A DNA stretch of 64,000 nt, taken from assembly GCA_963721725.1 (NCBI GenBank), contig CAVRLX010000015.1, forward strand, positions 1-64,000. The letters run 5' to 3'. Numbering within the stretch: position 1 is the stretch's first letter; each line of letters begins with the position of its first letter. Positions 1 to 10,177 of this stretch are shown here, piece by piece. The notes under the pieces were generated by a model. The model was not told the DNA's origin and did not search any database. It was given only the letters and a program-made list of their open reading frames with translations. The position numbers were made by a program, and so were the translations under genes. Origin of the DNA: RI-153 sp963721725. GTDB lineage: Bacteria > Chloroflexota > Anaerolineae > Caldilineales > Caldilineaceae.

Positions 1-3000
1 ACTACCCTGCCGCCGCGGATCAGCCTGGGTGCGGATCAGATCGTGGCGCAAGGCGAAACGTTGACCGTCACCGCTAGCGTAAGCGACCCCGGCGGCGACA
101 ATTTCAACAGTGTGATCGACTGGGGCGACGGCATTACCGGGAGTTTGGGTGCGGGCACTATTGTCAGCGCCAGCCGCTCGTTTGCCGTGGCGGGCAGTTA
201 TACGGTTACCGTCACCGCCACCGACGACGGCGACTTCCGCCAGCGCCAGCCTTATCGTCAGCGTGCGCCCGCCGGAACTCCAGATTAGTAAAGCGGTTTC
301 GCCCGTGGGGGCGATTGAAAAAGGCGGCACGCTTACCTATACCGTGATCTGAGCAACAGCGGCGTGGCGAATGCGCTGGCCGTCGTGCTCACCGATAGCC
401 TGCCCGCGGCGTTGGATTTTGGCGAATGGGTGGACAACGATGGCGCAGTCGTCAACAGGGATGTGATCACCTGGGGCGGCGATGTGGCGGCGGGCACTGC
501 TGTGACCTTCGTTTTCACGGCTCAACATATGGGAATTACAGCGACAGTTTCACCGACACGGTCAGCTATCACCAGATCGCCGGCAGCGGATCGGCGTCGA
601 TCCGCAATACCGTGCTGGGTCCGCCCATGCTCACGCTGGCCTACACGGTGACAAATGCCAAGCCCGCCGAAGGCTCGACGATTGCGTACACGCTCACGGT
701 GGGCGACACGGGCGAAAGTGCAGCCACGGGCGTGGTAATCAGCGACACCGGGCAGGGTCAACACGCCGCGGGGATCACGTTGGCGGCGGGGGAGACGGTG
801 AGTTACGTCTACGGCGTGACGGTGGAAGATGGACCGCGGACGAAGGTTGACACGGCCATAGTTAGCATCAACGAAACGACAACGCTGCGCGAAACAGTGA
901 CGGTGGCCGTGCAAAACGTCGCGCCGATTCTCGACACCAGCCAAAGTGCCAGCGTCATCGACGAAGGAGAGATGTTCACGCTGACCTTGAACAGCATCAC
1001 CGATCCCGGCGATGATAGCATTCTCGGCTATGGCCTGGATTGGGGCGACGGCGTGACGGAGACGGTGAGCGTCACCGTCGGCCAGGTTTTTACACATACC
1101 TACCTTGACGGCACAGCGATCTACACGCCCACGCTGGTTGTAAGCGACGATGACGGCCGCGCACGCCGTGAACGCGGGCAGTGTATTGTCAACAATGTTG
1201 CGCCTGCGCTGAGCGCGCTGAACAACCGCCGCGTCAACCGAGCCGATCTCTTTGATCTGCTTGTCAGTTTTAGCGATCCCGGTGCAGACGCCCACGAAGC
1301 GGTGATGATCTGGGGTGATGGCATAGTCGAAGCTACGGGCATCTATAGCGACAACGTTAGCACGAGCTACGCCTATACCGAGACCGGCAGCTACAACGTC
1401 CCCGCCCCTCAGCGTCACCGACGACGACGGCGGCGTGGGCGTGGGCAGCTTTACGGTGAGGTAATCGCACCGGAACTGGCTCTGGCACGCACGCTCTCCA
1501 CAGCGTCGGCACAACCTGGGCAGATCATCACCTATACTATTGCCTATACCAACGAAGGCACGGCCACAGCCACGGGCGTGCGTTTGGCCGATCTGATAAT
1601 TGGTGATGGCCTCACCCTGTTGAATCGCAGCAGCGGCGCGACCATCACCGAAACAGCGGTCAGCGAGGAGGGGTTGCGCGTATTGTTCCCGGATCTTATG
1701 TTGCCAGAGGGTTCCTCGCCGCTGGCAAGTGAACATACGGTTTATCTACCTGTGGTGGGTGCAATGGCGACAGAAGCTGCGACCTTGCCCACACGTATGG
1801 CCGCCCAATCCTTGGCAAACCCGGCAGGCTGGCAGGTGGCGGATCTGGCACCGGGGACCGGGGGCGTGATCACGGTGACAGCGCAGGTGTCGGGGCATCT
1901 CAGTGAAACGTTGACCCACCAAGGCTATGCCTTTATCACCGCGGAGACGGCCAACGACAACAGCGCTAGCGCCACGCTGAGGCTGACACCGCCGCAGGTG
2001 CAGTTTGGGCAGAGTGCGGTCAGCGTGGCCGAGAGCGCGGGCACGGCGCAAATTTCCGTGACCGTGGACCCGATCAACCTGCACGCGCCGGTGACGGTCA
2101 CTGTGCAGAGCGTTGATGGGACGGCTTCGGCGGTCAGCGACTACACGCTGATCAGCAACACCGTGATCATCCCGGCGGGCCAGCCGTCGGTGACGGTGAG
2201 CGTGCCTATTAGTGACGACGCCGAGATGGAAAGCGACGAAACGCTGCGGCTGAGCCTCTCCGAAGCATTGGGCAGCAGCCTGGGTAATCCCGTCACCGCT
2301 ACGCTGACCATTGCTGACGATACGCCGGATCTGTCCGTTGCGGATCGGACAGTGGATGAGGGGGCGGGGACGGGGGCGTCACTGTCACGTTGAGCACGCT
2401 GAATGAATCGGACACATCGGTGATCTACACGGGGACAAGCGGCACAGCGGATGCGGGTGTGGATTTTCTGGCTGTGAGCGGCGTGCTTACGATTCCCACG
2501 GGTAGCCGCATGGGGATCATTCCGCTCTCTATCGTGGACGATCTGCTGGACGAGGGAGACGAAACTTTCAGCGTCACGATTGGCAGCGCGGTGAATGGTA
2601 GCATTCTTGACAGCACGGCCACGGTGACGCTCGTGGAAAATGATGTTGCCCGCCTGAGCCTTGCCAAAACCGTCACGCCTACGCTGACGGAGCCGGGGAG
2701 CTCTGCTTACGTATACGCTGGTGATCAGCAACAGCAGCCCCGCCACGGTGAGCGATGCTGCGCTCACGGATACGCTGCCCGCCGGGGTAAGCTTTGCCGG
2801 GTGGGTGGGGAACACCTCTGGGGCGGCGCTCAGCGGTACTCAGATCACATGGAACGGTGTGGTGACTGCCAGCACGACGCTGACCTTTACCTTTGCGGTC
2901 AGCCACACCGGCGGCTATGGCGAGGTGATCACGAATACGGCGAGCGTTAGCCACCGACGGGGGACTCAATCGGTGCAGGCGGCCTTTGCGGTGAATGAAC

Positions 3001-4946
3001 GCTCACTGCCAACGGCGACTGCAACGACCACGCCGACGTCAACGCCGACGCAACGGCAAGGCAAACTGATGTCAACGCCTCAACGCCAACGACAACGCCG
3101 ACGACAGACGACGGACCGCAGACCGCCACGGAACGACAGTGACATCTACACCGACGGCGAGTGCGCAACGGGGACGTTCACAGCCCACGGCGACCGTCAC
3201 AGCCAACGACGACACCATCTACAACGCGCAGCGAATCCACGGCGATAGTCCGGCATCCAACGCCGACGACAGACGACGACTGCAACACCGTCGGCAACAT
3301 CAACGCCGACATCAACGGCGACGCTGTCGACAGACGACAGACCGCAGACCGCCACGGCGACATCAACGCCGACACCGACGCGACGATAGACGACGGACGC
3401 ACAGACCGCCACGGCGAAACGGGGACAGCGACATCCACGGCGACGGTCACAGGGTCACCAACGCCGACATCAACGACGACGCGACATCAACGCCGACATC
3501 AACGCCGACGACAGACGACAGACCGCAGACCGCCACGGCGACAGCGACATCTACGCCGACGGCGACCTGCAACGCCAACGGCGACCGTCGTAGACGAAAC
3601 GCAGACAGCGACATCCACGGCAATAGTCACAGGGTCTCCAACGCCAACAGCCGACATCAACGCCGACATCAACGCCGACGATCAGACGATCGACCACAGA
3701 CCGCAACGGCAACAGCAACGGCGACGTCTACACCGACGGCGAGTGCGACGGCGACGTTCATAGCCACCAACCCTCACAGCAACGGCAACGTCCACACCGA
3801 TATCAACGCCAACGCCAACGGCGACTCTGACATCAACGCCGACATCAACGCCGACGACAGACGACAGACCGCAGACCGCCACGGCGACAGTGACATCTAC
3901 CCCCACGGCGACCTCAACGCCAACGGCGACGCCATCTACAACGCAGACAGCGACATCCACGGCGATAGTCACAGGCTCTCCAACGACGACAATATCGACG
4001 GCGAGTGCGACACCGTCGGCAACATCAACGCCGACGTCAACGCCGACGACAGACGACGGACCACAGACCGCTACGGCGACGGCTGATGCCGACGGCGACT
4101 CATGCCATCGGCGACACCAGCACGCCACGCCGAGCGCAACCGCGACGGCCACAGTGCCCAGTATGACGACACCGACACCCACGATAACAGCGACGGCAGA
4201 CCGCAGACCACAGACAGCGACAGGCAACAGTAACGACGACACCGACGTCAACACCGACATTAATGGCAACGCTGACGCCATCAGCCACACACTCACCGAC
4301 AGCCACGCCAACGGCTACGGCTACGCTGACAGTCACCCCTGTAGATCGAGCGTCAGCCTTCTACTTGCCTGCGATCTATAAACAGACGTCCGGGATGCGC
4401 TGGCTCTACCTGCCCTGGTTGAACAAGTCGACATTGCCCCCACCCCGACCGGATCTCATGGTGGAGTCGGTGAGCGTAGTCGGGCAGGCGTTGCAAATTG
4501 TGATTGTGAATCAGGGGAGTGTCCCTGTAGTTTCGCCCTTCTGGGTGGATTTATACGTGGATGCTAAGCCTATCCCCAATGGGGTGAATCAACCCTGGCA
4601 CACGATCTCGCTTTACGGGGCGGTGTGGGGCGTCGATGGCTCTGCGCTACCATTGCTGCCCGGCGCTCGTTTCATCTTGTCTCCGGGGGATGAGTATTGG
4701 TGGCCGGAGGGTAGCAATCTGCCAGAGCAACTCTTGGTGGGAAGTGTGCTCTATGTACAGGCAGATTCAGTGAATTTCGCAACGACATTTGGGGCGGTGC
4801 TGGAAGCCCACGAGGCGAACGGGGATCATTATAATAACATTGCTGGCCCTGTGGTGCTGGTGCAATCTGTGCTGGTGCAGAATCCTGTTCAACCCGCCCG
4901 AGGAGAGATACAAACAGACCCACCCTTGCCCCATCGTACACGCTGA
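1..4946 (+). CDS. Modular secreted surface protein, 5'-partial, frame broken many times
   Basis: The coding frame is already open at base 1, so the start lies outside the window. Read piecewise, the protein has a PKD-like repeat (1-240, WGDG), DUF11-like repeats (about 270-600, 620-930, 1470-2000, 2655-2980), two more PKD-like repeats (930-1460, WGDG in each), two Calx-beta-like repeats (2005-2650), a Pro/Thr stalk (3005-4335) and a C-terminal CARDB-like beta domain (4450-4900). YLPVV near 1745 and YLPAI and YLPWL near 4365-4430 resemble a motif I associate with Chloroflexota exoproteins. No frame stays open: it shifts near 240, 350, 530, 1160-1200, 1395-1450, 2380 and 2710, and repeatedly in the stalk. 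The domain order continues cleanly across each shift, which favours sequence errors. A decaying pseudogene remains possible, because breaks are denser here than elsewhere. Likely role: adhesion or sheath/matrix structure outside the cell (inference). Confidence 0.75.
3005..4335 (+). repeat. Degenerate tandem repeat coding a Pro/Thr/Ser stalk
   Basis: The stretch is built from the hexamers ACGCCG, ACATCA and ACGGCG and a longer recurring block (CATCAACGCCGACATCAACG, then a GACGACAGACGAC run, then an ACCGCAGACCGC run). That block recurs near 3490, 3655, 3830 and 4020, with partial copies near 3100 and 3350, roughly every 170 bp. In the sensible frame it reads T-S-T-P-T-S-T-P-T-T-D-D-R-P-Q-T-A-T, a mucin-like stalk. 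The sensible frame changes several times along the block. Confidence 0.8.
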
Positions 4947-4963
4947 TGGGCAGGGGCGGGTCT
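4916..4963 (+). terminator. GC-rich imperfect hairpin at the end of the surface protein gene
   Basis: Arms 4916-4934 and 4945-4963 are near-perfect reverse complements around a 10-base loop. The stop codon of the surface protein (4944-4946) lies at the loop edge, so the last residues are encoded by the hairpin. There is no T-run, so it may be a dispersed repeat or a rho-independent-like stop shared by the convergent genes. Confidence 0.4.
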
Positions 4964-5053
4964 GGAAATCTGTCCGCAGTTCAAAATTTAGGGAGACGGA
5001 CGAAATCGCTTTGATGGGAATAACCCGTAAAGCTGTCTCGTCCAGCTTCTGTT

Positions 5054-6344
5054 TTATTGGCGTTCTTTCAACGGTACATAATTTCGTTCGTCGGGGCCGA
5101 GATAGATCTGGCACGGGACGCGCAATGCGTTGTTCGGGATCTTCAATCAGTTCGACCCACTGCGCCAACCAGCCGGGGGCACGTCCCAGGGCAAAGAGCA
5201 CAGGGAACATATCCTCTGGGAAGCCCATGGCCTGATAGATGATGCCGCTGTAAAAGTCTACGTTGGGGTAGAGTTTGCGCTCGACAAAGTAGCTATCTTC
5301 CAGGGCGATGCGTTCCAGTTCGATGGCAATGTCTAACAGTGGATTGCGCCCTGTGACCTCAAAGACTTCATAGGCCACCTGTTTGATGATCTTGGCACGC
5401 GGGTCATAGTTTTTATAGACACGGTGACCAAAACCCATGAGCCGGACTTCGCGCTTTTTCACACGCTCGATAAAGGCTGGAATATTTTTCACGTCACCGA
5501 TCTCGGTGAGCATACGCAACACGGCTTCGTTGGCCCCGCCGTGAAGCGGTCCATAGAGCGCAGCCGCAGCCCCCGCCATAGAGCTATAAGGATCGGCCTG
5601 GCTAGAGCCGATGTTACGCATGGTGGAGGTGGAACAGTTCTGTTCGTGATCCGCATGGAGAATGAAAAGAATGTCCAGTGCCTTTGCCAGCGTCGGGTTC
5701 ACCTCGTAGTTGCTCTGGTTCATGTAATCGAGCATATAGAGAAAGTTGGCCGTGTAGCTCATGGAACTGTTGGGATAGTTATACGGTCGCCCGATGCGAT
5801 GGCGATAGGCAAAGGCGGCCATGGTGGGCAACTTGCCCAGAATGCGCCAGATATTCTTGAGGCGCAATTCAGGGTCTTCAATCTTCTTGGCGTCGGGATG
5901 AAAGGTGGAAAGCGCCGCCAACGAGGCAATCAAGATGCCCATAGGGTGGGCATCATAGCGGAATGCCTGCATCAGCCCTGTGAGATTTTCATGAATATAG
6001 GTGTGGTGCATCACCTTCTGTGCCCGATCTTCCAACTGCGGCTTGGTGGGCAGTTCGCCAAAGATGAGCAAATAGGCAACTTCGAGAAAAGAACTCTGTT
6101 CGGCCAACTGTTCAATCGGATAGCCACGATAGCGCAAAATCCCCTTGTCACCGTCAATGTAAGTGATGCTGCTTTTGCAGGCTGCCGTGTTGGAATAGCC
6201 TGGGTCATAGGTCATCATGCCAAAATCGTCGGCCTGCACGCGGATCTTGCGCAGATCAATGGCGTTAATAGTGTCATGGGTGATGGGGACTTCATAAGTC
6301 TCACCGGTACGATTATCGGTGATCGTCAGTGTGTTATTGCTCAT
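5054..6344 (-). CDS. gltA: Citrate synthase (one frameshift near the 3' end)
   Basis: Condenses oxaloacetate and acetyl-CoA to citrate, the entry step of the TCA cycle, in the cytosol. The protein shows hallmarks of the bacterial family: RYRGYPIEQLAE near the N-terminus, HADHEQNCSTSTMR, the LHGGANEAV substrate loop, GFGHRVYKNYDPRA, and the C-terminal RAPGWLAQWVE with Arg-rich IARP. The frame starting at 6344 runs past the expected end. Shifting by one base near 5115 gives the usual tail QIYLGPDERNYVPLKERQ and a stop at 5054, for about 430 residues, normal for the family. Span length modulo 3 indicates one extra base. This is a clean case for a sequence error, since both sides are fully conserved. 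It stands alone, convergent with the surface protein gene. Confidence 0.93.
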
Positions 6345-6507
6345 CTAGGCTGCTCCTCGTGGATGGCATCGGTTGTGAGATGATCAAGGGGATTAAAACA
6401 GGCTGGTTGTATTATGCCTTTTTCGGTTTAGAATGACAAAACAGGGATTCTCAACCAGCCTAACCATGCACACGAAATTCTTTTTAGAAGGAGAGAAGGT
6501 TGGCATA

Positions 6508-6552
6508 GAGTAACGAGTAAAGAGTGACGAATGTCGTTTTTACTCGTTACTC
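6508..6552. repeat. Perfect 14-bp inverted repeat, possible terminator
   Basis: GAGTAACGAGTAAA (6508-6521) is mirrored exactly by 6539-6552 around a 17-base loop. The right arm continues as a tandem-like ACTCGTTACTCGTTA. It lies 8 bp past the stop of the dehydrogenase gene and could end its transcript. The arm is built from a repeated short word, like other spacer hairpins in this window. Confidence 0.6.
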
Positions 6553-6559
6553 GTTATTT

Positions 6560-7528
6560 CTAATTCACCGGATTGGGCAGCGTTGTGCCTTTGACCCCGG
6601 CCAGCAAATTCTGGGTTGCCATGATTGCCATTTTGGTGCGGGTCGCCACGGTGGCGCTGCCAATGTGGGGCAGGATCACGCAATTGTCCAACGTCAGCAA
6701 CGGGTGATCGGCGGGCAGCGGCTCTGGGTCGGTCACGTCTAGCCCGGCGGCGCGGATCTGGCCGTTTGCCAGGGCGTGATAAAGCGCATCCTGATCCACA
6801 ACGCCGCCACGGGTCGTGTTAATAAAGATGGCGCTAGGTTTCATACGCGCAAAGGCAGCAGCGTTGAAGACATGGCGCGTCTCTGGCGTAAGCGGGCAGT
6901 GCGCCACCACAAAATCACTCTGTGCCAACAGATCATCAAACGAAGCAAACTCAGCATGCAAGGGTCCGGCGACATCAGGCTTGGGCCGCGGTCCCGAATA
7001 GAGGATGCGACACTCGAAGCCCTGGAGCATACGCGCAAAAGTTGCGCCGATCCGCCCCAGCCCCACAATACCCACGGTGCTGCCGTGGACATCCTGTCCG
7101 GTCAGCCACATGGGTTTCCACGTGCGCCACTCGCCCGCCTTCACAGCATGGACGCCCTCGGGGATGCGCCGTGCCGTTGCCAGCATCAACGCAAAAGCCA
7201 GTTCTGCCGTGGTCTCGGTGAGGACGCCGGGCGTGTTGCCCAGCCGCACGCCACGCTCGGTGCAGGCGTTGACATCCACATGATCGTAGCCCACGGACAT
7301 GGTGCTGACGACTTTGAGGGAATCACCAGCGGCGTCTAGCAGTTCGGCGTCAATCCGCTCGGTGAGCAGACAGTAGATCCCGTCTACCCCGCGCACCCGA
7401 TCTAGCAGCGTTTCGCGCGGGATGGGATCGTCTTGGTCCCAATAGCGCAGTTCGCACTGATCTTGGATAGGCTGGATGGCCTCTTGGGGCAGTCGGCGGG
7501 TCACAACAACGTTTGGCTTCATCATCAA
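6560..7528 (-). CDS. D-2-hydroxyacid dehydrogenase (glyoxylate/hydroxypyruvate reductase-like)
   Basis: NAD(P)H-dependent reductase of 2-keto acids to D-2-hydroxy acids. The 322-residue length is typical. The Rossmann motif is VGIVGLGRIGATFAR near residue 150. The catalytic trio is visible: Arg in NTTRGGVVDQDAL, Glu in DVTDPEPLP, and His in VILPHIGSAT. The pattern is closest to glyoxylate/hydroxypyruvate reductases (GRHPR type), but formate, phosphoglycerate or lactate dehydrogenase homologues share these motifs, so the substrate is not certain. The ATG at 7528 is followed at once by conserved sequence (KPNVVVTRRLP). It is separated by about 150 bp from hflX upstream and may be transcribed alone. 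Confidence 0.88.
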   Translation of the reverse strand: MMMKPNVVVTRRLPQEAIQPIQDQCELRYWDQDDPIPRETLLDRVRGVDGIYCLLTERIDAELLDAAGDSLKVVSTMSVGYDHVDVNACTERGVRLGNTPGVLTETTAELAFALMLATARRIPEGVHAVKAGEWRTWKPMWLTGQDVHGSTVGIVGLGRIGATFARMLQGFECRILYSGPRPKPDVAGPLHAEFASFDDLLAQSDFVVAHCPLTPETRHVFNAAAFARMKPSAIFINTTRGGVVDQDALYHALANGQIRAAGLDVTDPEPLPADHPLLTLDNCVILPHIGSATVATRTKMAIMATQNLLAGVKGTTLPNPVN

Positions 7529-7677
7529 CTCTTCTTTTTCGGGTGGTTAAGCAGCCTTGTGCGGATGGTATAGGAGTCTCTCTTGTAACCAGAGATTGAT
7601 CAACGTCTCGACGCTAGCGCCGCGCAGGTGAGCCTGCTGCTGCAATTTCCAGAAATAGACGGCTCAACTTGCACAGG

Positions 7678-9111
7678 TTAAGCATGGCTTTCTTTGATCC
7701 AATACTCTGCAAATCGCCCCGCCATTGAAGCCGGTAGTCGGCCTTTCATCATCGTCCCCTCGCCCGTGTAATCCTCGTGTTCCACATGCCCGTATTGGTG
7801 AAAAAGCGAAACCAGATCGCCATTGGCGTAGGGAATCAACATGTGCACGGGAACCATCTCCTGGCGCAAACGGTTGTCAATAACCTGCAAGAGTTCGTCC
7901 ATGCCCTCTTTGTGAAGAGCGCTGGTCAACACTACGCTGGGATATTGTGCCTTTGCGGCTTGCAACCAAGCCATCACGTCGGCATCGGTTTGGTCCAGCA
8001 GATCGACCTTGTTCAAGGCAGTCACCACAGGTTTATCCCCCGCGCCCAACTCTTCCAACACTTCTTCCACCGCAGTCACCTGTTCATCAGCGTTGGGGTG
8101 CGATGCATCCACCACATGCAACAGAATATCGGCCTCATTGATCTCCTCCAACGTAGCGCGGAAGGAAGCCACCAGTTGCGTAGGCAACTTTTGGATAAAA
8201 CCGACGGTATCGGTAAAGAGCGATAGACGCCCACCCGGTAAATCGACGCGGCGCGTCGTCGGATCCAACGTGGCGAAAAGCTGGTTGGCGGCGATCACAT
8301 TGGCGTCGCTAATGGCGTTGAGCAATGTGCTCTTGCCCGCGTTGGTATAGCCCACTACGGCGATGACCGGCATGGGCGACATGCGCCGCCGGGATCGGTA
8401 CTGCTCTCGGTGATTGGTAATCTCTTCCAACTCGCGCTTGAGGTGGGCAATCCGCTTGCTGATCTCACGGCGGTCAACCTCCAACTGTGTTTCACCCGGA
8501 CCGCGCACGCCAACGCCACCGCTGGCCCCGCCGGCGCGCCCACCGGCTTGGCGGGCCAGGTGGGTCCAGGCGCGTGTCAGGCGCGGCAATCGGTATTCGT
8601 ATTGGGCCAGTTCCACCTGCACTGCGCCTTCGCGGGTGCTGGCATGGCGGGCGAAGATGTCGAGAATCAGTGCCGTGCGGTCAATGACTTTGATCTCCTC
8701 GCCCAGTACTTTCTCAATACCGCGCTGTTGGTTGGGCGAAAGCTCGTCATCAAAGATCACCACATTGGCCCCCAACTCCAGCGCCATCATCTTTAGTTCC
8801 TCTAACTTACCGGACCCGATAAATGTAGCCGGATGTGGATGGGCCAAATTTTGGGTGATGCGCCCGCCCACGGCCAGCCCAGCGGTATCGGCCAACAGCC
8901 CCAACTCGTCCAACGAATCTTCCAACGGCAACAGACCAGGATCACTGGCAAGATCCACGCCCACCAGCACCGCCAATTCCTGACCCATGCCCACACCCAG
9001 CAGCCCCTCGTCATCGCGCACTTCAACCGAGCGCGTCTGATTTTGTGAGCCAAACGTTTCGACCTGGGTAATCGACGTGTTACGGTTTACATGACTTTCA
9101 TTTTTTGCCAT
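7678..9111 (-). CDS. hflX: GTPase HflX
   Basis: Ribosome-associated GTPase that splits stalled or heat-damaged ribosomes. It has the HflX N-terminal domain (HPATFIGSGKLEEL, then FDDELSPNQQRGIEK) and a Gly-rich linker (GGASGGVGVRGPGETQLE). The GTPase domain has G1 GYTNAGKSTLL (about residues 253-263), G3 DTVGFIQKLP and G4 NKVDLLD. A C-terminal beta domain follows. Length of 477 is at the upper end because of an N-terminal extension (about 50 residues). The gene starts 12 bp after the SH3-domain gene, which itself follows the kinase by 2 bp, so HflX is probably the last gene of that transcription unit. This suggests that kinase signalling and ribosome rescue are co-expressed (inference). Confidence 0.95.
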   Translation of the reverse strand: MAKNESHVNRNTSITQVETFGSQNQTRSVEVRDDEGLLGVGMGQELAVLVGVDLASDPGLLPLEDSLDELGLLADTAGLAVGGRITQNLAHPHPATFIGSGKLEELKMMALELGANVVIFDDELSPNQQRGIEKVLGEEIKVIDRTALILDIFARHASTREGAVQVELAQYEYRLPRLTRAWTHLARQAGGRAGGASGGVGVRGPGETQLEVDRREISKRIAHLKRELEEITNHREQYRSRRRMSPMPVIAVVGYTNAGKSTLLNAISDANVIAANQLFATLDPTTRRVDLPGGRLSLFTDTVGFIQKLPTQLVASFRATLEEINEADILLHVVDASHPNADEQVTAVEEVLEELGAGDKPVVTALNKVDLLDQTDADVMAWLQAAKAQYPSVVLTSALHKEGMDELLQVIDNRLRQEMVPVHMLIPYANGDLVSLFHQYGHVEHEDYTGEGTMMKGRLPASMAGRFAEYWIKESHA

Positions 9112-9122
9112 ACAATCTCCTC

Positions 9123-10175
9123 TTAAGAATTTCCCTCATTGGAAATGAGCTCGACATAGTCTCCACTGACCCACCCCGCCATGGGGGCCACGATTTGATA
9201 CCACCGGCCATCAAAGGTGACGGCGACAATTGTCACTGTGTCGTCCGTGGTCACCTGCCCCAGGCTGACGGCGTCTAATGTTGGCTCCTGGCGTACACGC
9301 ACGCCAGCGGCGATGATTCGCCCCACGGCGGGTGCAATCGTCACCGGATAGCTGGCGGCTCCATTCATCACCAATACAGTATGCGTAATCAGCCGCGCCT
9401 CGATCCAACCACTGATGGGCTGAGAAATGTGCGCATGTTGACCATTTTCACTATACCCATCAATGGTAACTGCCGCGCCCAACGGACTAAGCCGGGCCAC
9501 GACGGCGCTTTCCCTACTTGGCTCGGCATGGACCGCAACCTCTTCTGCAGCAATGCGTACCTCACGTGGCAGCGGATAGAGCGCCTCTAGTTGGGCAACC
9601 GCGCCGACAATGGACGGCGTCACCGTGGGCGTCTCTCTTGACTCTGCCCACGGCGCGAACATCGGGCTAAGATCCAATTGTAGAATTACATAGAGCAACA
9701 CCGAGACCAATATCAGCCCGCCGAGCCAGGCCAGACCGCTGCCCCGCCCCAATCGTAAATCCCATTGTACACCAGAACGGCCCCAGCGTGTCCCCCCGAT
9801 TCTCCCCCAAGTCCATCCACTCACCCAGTCAGTCAACCACGTGGGCATCCAAGTGCGGCGTTGTGTCGATTGAATGTTCAAGGCCAGCGCCCAACTTTGT
9901 ACAGCCCGATCTGCCGCTTCGGGGCTAAACGCCATCCGATCTTGGAGCCGCCGCGAGAGCCGTTGCCACAGGCCAGCATCCCCAGCCAATGCCCCCGCGG
10001 CCAACAGTTCTGCCGGGATCTTTGCTTCTTGGGCATGGACGATCACAAAGATCTCACATGGGTGTTGCCCGCACAGATCTTGCAAGAAGCCCTCCACCCG
10101 GCGCGGATTGTCGCTGAGCGTAGGGCCATAGCGCTGGATCAGTTGGCGGAGCAGGGCAGGGGGGCGCGGATGCAT
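9123..10175 (-). CDS. Membrane protein with N-terminal helical signalling domain and two SH3-like domains
   Basis: 350 residues. The first ~100 form an all-helical domain (DLCGQHPCEIFVIVHA, AELLAAGALAG, AVQSWALALN) of a kind I recall at the N-terminus of many bacterial multi-domain signalling proteins, though I cannot name the family. A Trp/Gly/Arg-rich linker leads to one membrane segment (about 150-168, LAWLGGLILVSVLLYVILQL). Two bacterial SH3-like domains follow at about 205-265 and 290-345; both contain the pattern V-x-V/A-x-x-E-P-S/T and a final GW-I/V segment. The helical domain would be cytoplasmic and the SH3 pair extracytoplasmic. It lies 2 bp downstream of the Ser/Thr kinase, so it is a likely substrate or partner (inference). 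Function unknown. Confidence 0.75.
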   Translation of the reverse strand: MHPRPPALLRQLIQRYGPTLSDNPRRVEGFLQDLCGQHPCEIFVIVHAQEAKIPAELLAAGALAGDAGLWQRLSRRLQDRMAFSPEAADRAVQSWALALNIQSTQRRTWMPTWLTDWVSGWTWGRIGGTRWGRSGVQWDLRLGRGSGLAWLGGLILVSVLLYVILQLDLSPMFAPWAESRETPTVTPSIVGAVAQLEALYPLPREVRIAAEEVAVHAEPSRESAVVARLSPLGAAVTIDGYSENGQHAHISQPISGWIEARLITHTVLVMNGAASYPVTIAPAVGRIIAAGVRVRQEPTLDAVSLGQVTTDDTVTIVAVTFDGRWYQIVAPMAGWVSGDYVELISNEGNS

Positions 10176-10177
10176 AC

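Noticed and set aside
522..1736. Long open frame on the minus strand opposite the surface protein
   Set aside because: Translation is Arg/His-rich with no family pattern; it is the antisense of PKD/DUF11 repeats.
3005..4335. CRISPR-like regular repeats
   Set aside because: Repeats are degenerate, in coding frame and Pro/Thr-encoding, with no unique spacers or cas genes.
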